Shown here piece after piece: positions 9,621-20,359 of a stretch of DNA of 20,359 nucleotides. How positions within the stretch are numbered: the first letter of the stretch is position 1; the number at the start of each line of letters is the position of its first letter. Source of the stretch: Auxenochlorella pyrenoidosa (taxonomy: Eukaryota > Chlorophyta > Trebouxiophyceae > Chlorellales > Chlorellaceae). Under the pieces are notes generated by a model. The model was not told the DNA's origin. It did not search any database and saw nothing but the letters and a program-made list of their open reading frames with translations. The stretch is from NCBI GenBank assembly GCA_001430745.1, contig KQ481993.1:350186-370544 (forward strand). The letters are read 5' to 3'. The position numbers and the translations under genes were made by a program.

Positions 9621-10214
9621 GGCGGCCCAGGTCTGTCGGTTTGGCTTTGCGGTTCCTGAGAGCAGCAGTTTGTTGCAACGGCGTGATACAGCAGCGATTG
9701 AAAGCAGAGCAGCGAGGCCCACAAGGCGGCGGCAGCGCTCGCAGCGCGTCGGGAGCCAGGCAGGCATCCCTGCCTGCGGCAGCATTGCTGGTGGGGTTGG
9801 GTGTGGAGCCTCGCCTTACAGAGCATACACAGTGTCCAGAGAGGCTAGGGCGAGGTAACGGAGCAGTGAACAGGGTGGTAGCTTGGGAAGCACGTGGCGG
9901 GGGTAGTGGCGGCCCGCCCCGCGGGGGGGGGGGTAAGATGGTCCTAAGGGTGCCGGTGGCTGGCAGCAGTTGTGTTGGCTTGGGGAGGGTGCTGCACCTG
10001 CAGTCTCCACCACCGTGGCGGCGGGTAATAGGGAACAGCGTTGAGGGACAGATGGCAGGGTCTCCGTCAGGTGACATGGGTGAGCGGGGCAGTCCAGAGT
10101 GGCGCTCTGTGCAGAAAGCTGGGCCAGAGCGCACCGACCAGCAGGGTGCAGGGAGCCTGGGTAGGAGCATGCCTGCCAGCATGCCTGATGCTAAGTGCGG
10201 CAATCCTCGCGTCT
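9621..10214. other. Region between the plastid-protein gene and the tubulin relic
   Basis: This is the 5' flank of the minus-strand gene. It holds an 11-base G run (9923-9933). Long open frames on both strands overlap each other, show no domain and no conserved motif, and look like GC-driven chance frames. No promoter element is clear. Confidence 0.5.
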
Positions 10215-10845
10215 GATGGCTCCAGTTGTCACTGTTGATAGACAGCAGTGTTGGCAGCAAGCGGCCAAAGCAGCACTGCTGATTGTTGGCAGCTGGCATG
10301 GCAACGTCTGCCTGCAGCCTGCCTGCCTTGGCCTCCCGCTGCTTTCTCTGCTTTCAAGCCAACTAACCCATCCCTCTCTGACAAACAACCCTGTCAAAGG
10401 GCTCGTGAAACGTGTGAGGTTTATCTAGCACGTGGCTGGGCACGGCGGGCTGGGAGGTGGCCGGGCGGGCCAGCGGGCAGGTGGGTATATGGCAGCAGGC
10501 CGCGCAGGTCGAGTATGCGCATCACACGCTGCTTCCTCTCTGCAGGGAGGTCAGCCGTGTTCCGCTCAGCACTTCGCCCTCGCCCTCTTCGCCATCAGCG
10601 GTCTCAACGCCTACCTCCTCATAGTCTCTCTCCAAGGCAACGCAGATGCTCTCAACTCCTCTCCTTGAACTGATTGATGCATAGTCTCCTGGAAATCATG
10701 CTGCGAGCAGGGAACCAAGCGCAAAAGGAGGGCGGCAGCCTGCTGGGTGCTGGCGAAGCACCGGCTCCTCAGCCTGAGAGCGCAAGGCTCGCGGAGCTGC
10801 CCGACCCAGCGGTGACTCCATGGTGTTGAAGGATGGTCACTGAAG
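10215..10845 (-). pseudogene. Decayed inverted copy of the alpha-tubulin 3' end
   Basis: The minus strand here matches alpha-tubulin from within its penultimate exon, through the last intron, last exon and 3' flank (about 13660-14377 of the intact gene). The last-exon part reads DYEEVGVETADGEEGEGE versus intact [18 protein letters not shown]. Breaks: indels upstream of this block shift the frame and bring in a TGA, and a 2-base loss near the end removes the terminal Glu-Glu-Tyr and stop. In the flank, 28 of 30 bases match between 10382-10411 and the reverse of 14170-14199. TGTAA of the intact gene is altered in the copy. A degraded acceptor (CGCAG near 10705) and intron are still present, so this is a DNA duplication, not a retrocopy. 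Exons 1-7 are missing. No intact product is expected. Confidence 0.87.
10250..10381 (-). repeat. Dispersed repeat, copy A (inverted)
   Basis: Read on the minus strand, it gives GTTAGTTGGCTTGAAAGCAG in the core, matching copies B and C. It lies within the inverted tubulin relic and continues through a GTTGGCAGCTGGCATGGC-like segment shared with copy B. Confidence 0.8.
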
Positions 10846-11226
10846 CCCTGCTGAGGTCGATTAAAGCGGGCGTTTTGGCGGCAGGGGCCGGCCCAAGCCA
10901 CCTTCACGGCTCTGGCTGCCGCCTTGCGCCGCCTCCCGCCCGCCTCGAGTGTGCCGCCTGCTGCCGGCGATGCCGGACGTGCTCTGCCTCATCCGCAATA
11001 TCCTCGATGAGCATTTTAGGGCTGTTGATCGCCTGCAGGAGGGCCCTGGCCCCATGCAGGCGGCAGGTGGAAAGGCGTGGCCCGCCTGCTCCTCAAGGGC
11101 CGCGCCCTGCAGCCTGCTCGGCACTCCACCCCCTCCTCCCCCTCTCCCCCAGCCCACAGGCGTCGTTCCAGACCGTGTCTGGCTCGACTCCACCCCCTCC
11201 CCTCAACAACCGCCCAGCTCGCAACC
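10846..11226 (+). promoter_or_regulatory. Upstream region of alpha-tubulin (presumed promoter and 5' UTR)
   Basis: About 380 bases separate the tubulin relic from the tubulin ATG. A C/T-rich block (about 11125-11153) ends in CCCCCAG and could be part of the 5' UTR or an acceptor of a 5' UTR intron. I cannot point to a definite TATA box. Short open frames on both strands (10949 onward on plus; about 11060-10904 on minus) have no supporting evidence. Confidence 0.45.
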
Positions 11227-14016
<2,790 letters not shown>

Positions 14017-14150
14017 GCGCAGCGCGGCCGACCTGCGGGCGGCGCGATAGCACTGGCTGATGCGCATGCTTGACCTGCGCGGCCTGCCGCCCTGCCTGCC
14101 CGCTGGTCGCCCTGCCACCTCCCTGCCACCTGTGCCTGGCCGCATGCTGG

Positions 14151-14155
14151 TGTAA
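14151..14155 (+). terminator. TGTAA poly(A) signal of alpha-tubulin
   Basis: A green-algal poly(A) motif 135 bases after the tubulin stop. The corresponding site in the inverted copy is disrupted. Confidence 0.8.
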
Positions 14156-14204
14156 GACGAACCTCGCACGTTTCACGAGCTCTTTGACAGGATTGTTTGA
14201 GAGG

Positions 14205-14320
14205 AAAACAGAGAGGGATGGGTCAGCTGGCTTGAGAGCAGAGAGAGAAGCAGTTGGCAGCCAGGCTGCAAGCAGGCGCCGCCATGTTAGCCGCCAACCT
14301 TCGACAGCGCTGCTTCAGCT
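14205..14320 (+). repeat. Dispersed repeat, copy B
   Basis: The core reads GTCAGCTGGCTTGAGAGCAG followed by AGAGAGA. It lies beyond the tubulin poly(A) signal and upstream of the MYND gene. It is closely similar to copy C and, inverted, to copy A. Confidence 0.85.
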
Positions 14321-14557
14321 TGCTTGCTGCCTCCACTAATGTGTATCAGCAGCAACGACTGTGAGGGCCATTGAACTCGGGGGATTGCTGCATCCACCAC
14401 CAGGCATGCTCACTCCCAGGATCCATGCAACCTGCTGGTCGTGTGGGGTCCCTCACTAGGCGACACGAAACGTACGCTGCTGGTGCCGCCGCCAACTCGC
14501 CCATGCCGGGCAACCCAGGGGCAATGCTTCGCGGAGCAACCTCCCCGACCGTCAAAC

Positions 14558-17500
14558 ATGCAGCGGCACTTGAAAGCGCTGGCTGCCTCTCTGCCGGCGC
14601 TGCCGGGGGACGCAAAGGCGAGCAGCGCCTTTGCGCGATCGTCCCAGGCCATCAGGGTGCACATGGCAGAGCTTTACGAACGAGTCTCTCTTGGCGGGGA
14701 CGCCGAGGCGGCTGCTGAATCTGCAGCGGTGCTCAGGTGACTGGAGCGCCAGCGCAAGCGCCGTAACTGCCATCCCTTTGTCATCTTGCTACCTGCGCCT
14801 GGCTTTGAATGCCTGCGTGGGGCAAAGGAATGACTGTTACTTTATTTGACTTCCTCACCCGCAGGCAGCTTGCGGCATTGGGAGGAGAAAGTATGTCCGC
14901 AATGGCTCAGCGGCTGGCGGCCAGCAGCGGGCCCTCTGCTGAGTCCGCCCTCCTCGACCTGTGCCGCACCACCTTGGCCGCACTCATGTCGCTGGAACAG
15001 CAGCTGGAGACGCATCCTTCCAGGGGAGATGGCACCGGCAGCATGCGCTGGGCTGGCCTGCTGGCCTGGCCCGCTGCCTCGCTCACGGCTGCGCCCGGGC
15101 TGCTGCCACAGGCCGGTCCCGACATCCTCGGGGAGCTAGTCGAAGCAGCCTGTGGAGTCTTTGCATTCTACACAAAAACAAGCATCAGTCTGGGCGCCGA
15201 TGCAGTGGCAGAAGTGCAGTCGTACCTGCCAGGCGCCCTTCGCGTCGTGCTCCATGCCGCCGGTCGGCTGGCCATGCCCGGTGAGGTGTCCTAGCTCTGC
15301 GCAGCGCAGGCAGAGCTGTTGCCACTCGCCTCGGCCTTGGGTGCAAGCTCACTTTCCGGCGTTGCAACCAGCTCTGGTCCTGTCATTGCACCCCGCCTCC
15401 ATGCGCAGGTCGTGCAGCGTTTGACCCCATGCAGTGGGTGTTGTTCCTGCACTCCCTGAACATGCTCTTCAGCAGCAAAGAGTATGGCGAGGGGGCAACG
15501 GCGGCACTGGCCGCAACTCCACCCGCCAACAAGCCCGGCAGGCAGCTAGCGGCCTGCCTGCTGGACTTCACGTGCTGCCTTGCAGAAATGGGGCTGCCCG
15601 CCAGCGGCGCCGCAGCACCTGAAGCAGGCGCGGCAGCCTACGATTGCAGCATTATGGACTGCGGGCGGGAACTCCTGCGGCTCAACTGCAGCCCGGCCTT
15701 GGAACCCTGCTTCCACTGCGAAGCAGTGCGGGGCGACCGCGGCATGTGCCTCCTGACCGCGATGGCCGGCCTGCTGGAGTGGCTTCATGAGCAGCAGCGG
15801 CACTGCCAGCGGCAGCAGCACGCAGATGCCAGCCTGGCAGTGCTCAGGCGGCAGGCAGCGCAGGCACGGCTGGCTGGGGCAGGGGCAGCTTGCGCCTTCA
15901 CATCTCAGGTGCTGGCAAGCTACAAATTGGTGCTCAACAAGCTGCTGCCACCTCGGCAGGCAGCTGGGCATGGGCAGCGCCACGCGCCGCTGCAGGGCTC
16001 GTTACTGCGCGCGGCCCAGACAGGGCTGCGCTATGCGTCGCATGCGGTGCACTCGCTCCCGCATGCCGCTGCGGTGTTTGCAGCAACGACTGTCGCAGCC
16101 AACTGGGACAGCGAAGAGGAGTCAGTGCAGGCCAGGGACGCTGTGGCTGCGTTTGCTGACCACGCAAGTTTTGCAGTTGAGATTGCAGGGCAGCCTCGTT
16201 GGGAGGGGTTGGCAAAGACCCTGTCGTGCAGGCGCAGCCAATGGGAGCAAGGGTTGTGGCGTGCACGGCACACACACGCTTTACGAAACCCAACTCTCCG
16301 TGGCTCTGTGAAATCCTGGCTTCTTGGGAGAGCACCTGCCACCGTGTGCACTCCGGCGAGCATGCATGCTCGCTGCCCACCCACCCCTCCCTGTTTCTGC
16401 TAGTTGCCCCTGGCTTGCAGGCACAATGCTCGAGCTTGTGGGCCGATTTGTCAATCACGACACAGCACAGAGCCAGCTGGAACTCTTGGCCAGCTTCGAG
16501 GCGGCTTTGCGGCCTGCCCTTGAGCTGCAGCGTCATGTTGCGCCAGCACTAGACCACCTGGACATACCCAGGGATGTTGCAATTAGCGCCAGCCGTGCTG
16601 GTATGCTCTGCCTGGATTGGACGGCAGAGCCGGGCCTGCAGCTGACAACAGACGAGGCGGAACACCTGCTGGCCGTCGCAGCGGCGCTGGCGTGCACCAT
16701 CTGCAAGTGCGCCGTGCTGCGGGCAGGAAAAGCAGCAGCGGCAGGCGCAGCAGAAGCGGCGCAGGCCGGCACAGCCGCGGCCGGGGGCGGGGCCGGGGCG
16801 GCAGGCGCGCCGCCCATGTTGGGCCCTGCTCCCTTGGGGCTGGAGGGTGTACTGCTCCTCCTGGCAGAGACGTGCGAGCTGCTGGCGGAGGCAGTGGCGA
16901 AGCATGCAGCTCCATCTGCGCGCCCTGACAGGTGGGGTGCCTGGACTGAATGTGAAACTCTGTGCATAACAGCATCGGAGTGCGCTGTTGCAGCAGCCCG
17001 CAGCTTGCCGGAAGCACCGCGATCATGCATGAACTGATCTTTGGGGCGGTTGAAAGCCTGCCAGCATTGGACCCTTGTTCCCCCCGCCTTGCTGGTGCCT
17101 GTCCCCTTCCCCTGCAGCCTGCTGCACTGCGTGCGCCTGCTGCGCTGCGTGCGCCTGCAGCGCACCGAGGTCCACGAGCGCCTGCTGCATCTGCTGCCGC
17201 AAGATGCTCAGGATGCATCGCTGCGATGCACGCGGAACGCGGGCTTGCCGTCCGTCCCCCCGCTGGCACAGCAGCAGGGCGAGGAGGCAGCGGCCAGCCT
17301 GCGTGCGCTGGCGGCGTCTCGCCGCTGCTGCCACATGGGCTGCACCAACCTCACGGGCGGCAGCGAGTCAGAGCTGCCTACCAAGCGGTGCTCAGGGTGC
17401 CAGGTGGCACGCCTCTGCTCAGATGAGTGCAGCAAGGCAGCCTGGCGAGCACACAAGCAGGTGTGCCGGCAGCTGGCGGCAGAGGCGGCGCAGGCAGCGC

Positions 17501-17568
17501 AGGCAGCGCATGCGGCAGTGCCAGGGGAGCAGGCAGCTGGCACCGAGAGCACGACACCCGACCCTTGA
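14558..17568 (+). CDS. Large helical protein with C-terminal MYND zinc finger
   Basis: MYND fingers bind short proline-rich motifs and mediate protein contacts; the target here is unknown. Exons: 14558-14736, 14865-15280, 15409 to about 16197, 16421-16931, 17118-17568, giving about 781 aa. Residues 1-700 are Ala/Leu-rich and look like a helical solenoid without a recognised enzyme domain. Residues 702-748 form the MYND: CCHMGC, then KRCSGC, ARLCSDEC, and AAWRAHKQVC. The second half matches C-x2-C, C-x3-C, x7-H-x3-C; the first pair is spaced C-x3-C or C-x4-C instead of the usual C-x2-C. The donor of exon 3 is unresolved: phase 1 is required and GTTGGG at 16198 is a weak choice. There is no TGTAA in the 200 bases after the stop. 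Confidence 0.78.
17119..17154 (+). repeat. 18-bp in-frame tandem duplication before the MYND finger
   Basis: Two adjacent 18-base units differ at a single base and encode LLHCVR then LLRCVR. The units come immediately after the exon 5 acceptor of the MYND gene. Confidence 0.85.
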
Positions 17569-18328
17569 ATCGATTCCAGGCTTGTTTGCGGCTCTTGCCT
17601 CAGAAATTGTATGTACTCAGCTCTGCGGCTACTGATGTTGCGCTCTTGCTGTGGTGAAGCAGCTGTGTCCCATCACCCAGCACAGTTGCATTTGCAGCTG
17701 TCCTAACCTCCCTTGCCGTGCTGGCGAGTGAGAAAACAGAAGCGCTGGGTGAAGGGTCATGGATTTACCTGATGCACTGCCTTACAGAGAGGAACGGATC
17801 AGCTGGCTTGAGAGCAGAGAGAGATCGGAGATAAACAGCAGGCAGGCTGCTGGCAGGGGCCACCATGCCAACCTTCACCAGCGCTGCGAACGCCAGCGTG
17901 CCGCCATTCGTGCCTATGAGTAGTGACGACTGCAATTGCCGACAGCAGGATCTAGGTGGGTTTGTTTATTGTTTAGAGGCCCTTCTGTGCTCAATGCTCA
18001 CCATGCAAGTGTACCTCACTTCAGAGCAGCAATGCACAGACACCACCGAATCGGCACATGCTCATCCCTCGTTCTGCAGCCTCTTGCGCCTCCTAGATTG
18101 CGGCCGAAACAGTGTTGTGTTCCCCCCTGCGCACAGGCAAGCTCTGCCCGCCCCAGCAGGCGCGTCACGTGGACTTTGGTTGTGGCAGGGCGCGTCCGCT
18201 GCACGCAAGGTATTGCTTTCGACTGTACACGCAGATCAGAACCTAGGGAATTGCGCTCGGGCCCTCCCAGGTCTCACAACCCTGGGCCGCGCCATCGCTC
18301 CACTTCGCCAGGGGCGGCTGGGGCGGAC
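17569..18328. other. Region between the MYND and TBC genes
   Basis: It holds repeat copy C (17784-17886) and the presumed promoter and leader of the TBC gene. An exon from the ATG at 17865 to a donor at 17955/17956 (MPTFTSAANASVPPFVPM...) could splice in phase to an acceptor at 18188 and join the TBC frame, but nothing independent supports it. Confidence 0.5.
17784..17886 (+). repeat. Dispersed repeat, copy C
   Basis: The core reads ATCAGCTGGCTTGAGAGCAG followed by AGAGAGA, then GCAGGCAGGCTG and CCAACCTTC parallel to copy B. Similarity starts near 17784 and fades after about 17886, with no tubulin exon next to it. It contains an ATG in a strong context (GCCACCATGCC) at 17865. Confidence 0.85.
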
Positions 18329-20359
18329 ATGGGCCTGGCCGAGTTTGCAGGATGGCTGGCCACCCAGGTCTTCGACGTCGTGGGCTCCTTTGCGGGCGTG
18401 CAGGGCGCCGACGGCGGCGCCACCGTCGACTTGCAGGCAAGCAAGCCCTGCGCATTTCACGGCCCTGCTGGTGGCTGCGCTGCAGCATTTCATTGGTTTG
18501 CGCATGTTGCCTGCCGGCCGGGACCGTTGCCCTGCCTGTCCTGCTGCCCGCTCACGGTGCCCGTCTGCCGATGGGCAACTGCATCCTGCTCGCATTGCAG
18601 GTTGGGAAGACTGTCTTCCACGATGTGCCCAAGCAGGTGCGCTGTTGGGTTTATCGATCGCCAGCAGCATGAAGCCAGCGATCGTCATGCTTGCAGGCAC
18701 ATTGCGTATGCCGCCGCTTGCTGCGCGTGACAGCGCTCCCCTGCGCCTTCCCCTATGCCTGCCTCCCTGCCCCCTGCAGATGCGCTCTGAACTGTGGCTG
18801 AGCCAGCTGCAGCGCAAGGGTCCGCACGGCGGGGCCCCCACCCAGGGCGATTTTTACGACCTTCTGTTCGAGGCCAGCGTGAGCGGCGCTGCTGCGTGCA
18901 GGGCCGCTCTGCTGCTGCGTCGACCGCGCTGCATGCCTGCCAGCCAGCCGCGCTATGTGCAGAGCTGCCCCACGCGGCAGAGCTGCCCCACGCGGCGGCG
19001 CTGCGGCGTTGTAAAGCTGCGCCTGCTGCGCCGACGCAGCCGACGCAGCCGGCGTTCTGATCAGGCCATCGCTGCTGCCCCCCTCCCCGGCCTGCAGAAG
19101 CTTCCGCCCGAGGTGCTCTCCGACATTGAAAAGGACACGCACCGCACCTTCCCGGGGCACCCACGGTGGGGACAAGCAGCGCGCAAGCCCCCCTGTCGCA
19201 GCCACCTCTGGTGCCGCCCACTGGCGCAGCCTCGCCGTGCCACAGCCGCAGGCGACCAGCCCTTTGCCTGGCTCCGCCCCGCCCGCAACCGCCCGCAACC
19301 GCTGCCTCGCTGTGCTGGCCCTGCAGGCTGTCCACGCCAGAGGGGCACAAAGCCCTGCTTAACGTGCTGTCGGCGTATGCGCTCTCAGACCCCGAGATCG
19401 GATACACCCAGGTCAGCAGTACCCAGCACCCAGGGGGCAGTGCTGCTCCGACGGCCCGCACTCCCCCCACATCGCATGGCAGCGCTGCCCTGCCATGCAG
19501 CGCTGCAGGCATGCTGCGTGGCAGCTTGCTGCCTGCGCCCACATCTGCTACCGCCCTTGTCGGTTTGCTAGAGGCGGCCCGACCAGCCGCCGGTGGATGT
19601 GCCATCTGCCGGCCTGGCCTGCACTCACTCGAAACCGGCCTGGCCCACACCGACGCCGGCCTGCTCCGCCTGCCCTGCTCCCCCTGCCTGTGCCCAGGGC
19701 ATGAACTTCCTGGCGGGCGTGCTGCTGACCTGGCTGCCCAGCGAGGCCGACGCCTTTGCGGCGCTCAGCCTGCTCATGCGCCAGCGAGGCCTGCGAGAGA
19801 TGTGAGCGCCCAGAGGCGGGCATCCGCCCTTGCTGGGATGCCTCCTGCTGTCAGCCACCAGGGCTGGCCGGGCAGTCCTGCAACTTGGAGCAGCCCAGAT
19901 GGCTGGAAGCGCGCCGCCTGCGTGCCAGCATTCGCTGCGCAATGCTCGCTGGCCGCGACTGTACGACTGTGCACACTGTGCACATGCACGGTACCACTGT
20001 CACTGCAGAAACCCCTCACTGCCAACCTGCCCTGCTGCCGGCCCGACCACCACAACCACCACATCCCCTCGTTGCCAACCAGCCCCGCTGCTGCTGCCCC
20101 CCCCCCCCTGCCCCCGCAGGTACCTGCCCGACATGTCCCTGCTGCAGGTCCGCCTGTGGCAGCTGTCCAAGCTGCTGCCGCCGCGCCTGGGCGCGCACCT
20201 GGAGGCGCACGCGGTGCTGCCCGTGCTCTACGCCTCCTCCTGGCTGCTCACCTGCTTCGCCGCCGACTTCCCGCTGCACTTTGCGGGGCGGGTGATGGAC
20301 GTGCTGCTGACGCAGGGGCACCAGGTGGCGTCGCCCGTGCTCAAGGTGTGTGTGTGTGT
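18329..20359 (+). CDS. TBC-domain Rab GTPase-activating protein, 5' part (3' end outside window)
   Basis: TBC proteins stimulate GTP hydrolysis by Rab GTPases in membrane traffic. Exons: 18329-18436, 18601-18636, 18780-18878, 19098-19165, 19327-19411, 19698-19801, 20120-20345, all phase-consistent, 242 visible residues. Landmarks: KTVFHDVPKQMRSELWLSQL (domain start), IEKDTHRTFPGHP with the catalytic arginine (about residue 97), LSDPEIGYTQGMNFLAG with the catalytic glutamine (about 132), EADAFAALSLLM, and VLYASSWLLTCFAADFPL. Both fingers of the dual-finger mechanism are present; the usual YCQ is YTQ. Intron 1 starts GCAAGC (GC-AG). The start is a conservative choice (ggacATGg); an upstream exon is possible. 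The last visible exon ends at a GT-repeat that is probably the next intron. Confidence 0.87.
18437..18600 (+). other. GC-AG intron 1 of the TBC gene
   Basis: Exon 1 ends VDLQ (TTGCAG) and is followed by GCAAGC, a near-perfect GC-type donor. The acceptor is TTGCAG at 18600. No nearby GT donor keeps the frame into VGKTVFHDVP. Confidence 0.75.
18960..18995 (+). repeat. 18-bp tandem repeat in TBC intron 3
   Basis: CAGAGCTGCCCCACGCGG occurs twice in exact tandem inside the 18879-19097 intron. Confidence 0.9.
20346..20359 (+). repeat. (GT)n run at the window end
   Basis: GTGTGTGTGTGTGT follows directly after CTCAAG, so the donor of the next TBC intron is itself the start of a dinucleotide repeat. 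It is cut by the window edge. Confidence 0.7.

Larger units (their letters stand above)
14017..14557. other. Intergenic region between alpha-tubulin and the MYND gene
   Basis: It contains the tubulin 3' UTR with TGTAA at 14151-14155, then repeat copy B (14205-14320), then about 240 bases of presumed promoter and 5' leader of the MYND gene. An ATG at 14284 in a GCCGCC context opens a frame of only about 25 codons and is not called. Confidence 0.6.

Noticed and set aside
9923..9933. G run considered as a G-quadruplex
   Set aside because: A single 11-base G run without suitable neighbouring G tracts; possibly a length-uncertain homopolymer.
9641..10216. 191-aa plus-strand open frame and an overlapping 296-aa minus-strand frame
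   Set aside because: Low-complexity, no domain, overlapping the transit-peptide exon antisense; typical of stop-poor GC-rich DNA.

Overview
This is nuclear DNA from a GC-rich eukaryote, most likely a green alga of the Chlorella type (Trebouxiophyceae). The evidence is: genes split into many short phase-consistent exons by introns of about 70-360 bp, TGTAA poly(A) signals after three genes, C/G-ending codons, a plant-type strawberry-notch protein, and a MYND-finger protein of a style common in green algae. The clade is an inference; no rRNA or organelle marker is present. Exon models were built by eye from splice sites, reading phase and protein-family similarity.

Layout, left to right. (1) 1-4012, plus: the 3' part of a strawberry notch / FORGETTER1-type (SBNO) gene, with a roughly 380-residue Gln/Glu-rich insertion carrying two SUMO-interaction-like motifs. 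(2) 4467-7187, plus: a complete EVE-domain (THYN1-like) gene, 210 aa in nine exons; two of its introns contain decayed echoes of the preceding exon end. (3) 7864-9620, minus, convergent with (2): a five-exon gene for a 221-aa, probably plastid-targeted protein of unknown function. (4) About 10215-10845, minus: a decayed inverted copy of the 3' end of alpha-tubulin. (5) 11227-14016, plus: a complete nine-exon alpha-tubulin gene (450 aa) whose first intron appears to be GC-AG. (6) 14558-17568, plus: a large helical protein (about 781 aa) ending in a MYND zinc finger. (7) 18329 to the window end, plus: the 5' part of a TBC-domain Rab-GAP gene, also with a GC-AG intron.

The genes are an ordinary mixture: chromatin/transcription (SBNO), modified-base reading (EVE), plastid, cytoskeleton, protein interaction and membrane traffic. 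They do not form a pathway or operon. The unusual material is structural: the inverted tubulin relic, a repeat of about 100 bp present three times (inside the relic, after the intact tubulin gene, and before the TBC gene), the exon echoes in the EVE gene, two GC-AG introns, and the SIM-bearing insertion in SBNO. I found no RNA gene, CRISPR array, recognisable transposon or viral gene.
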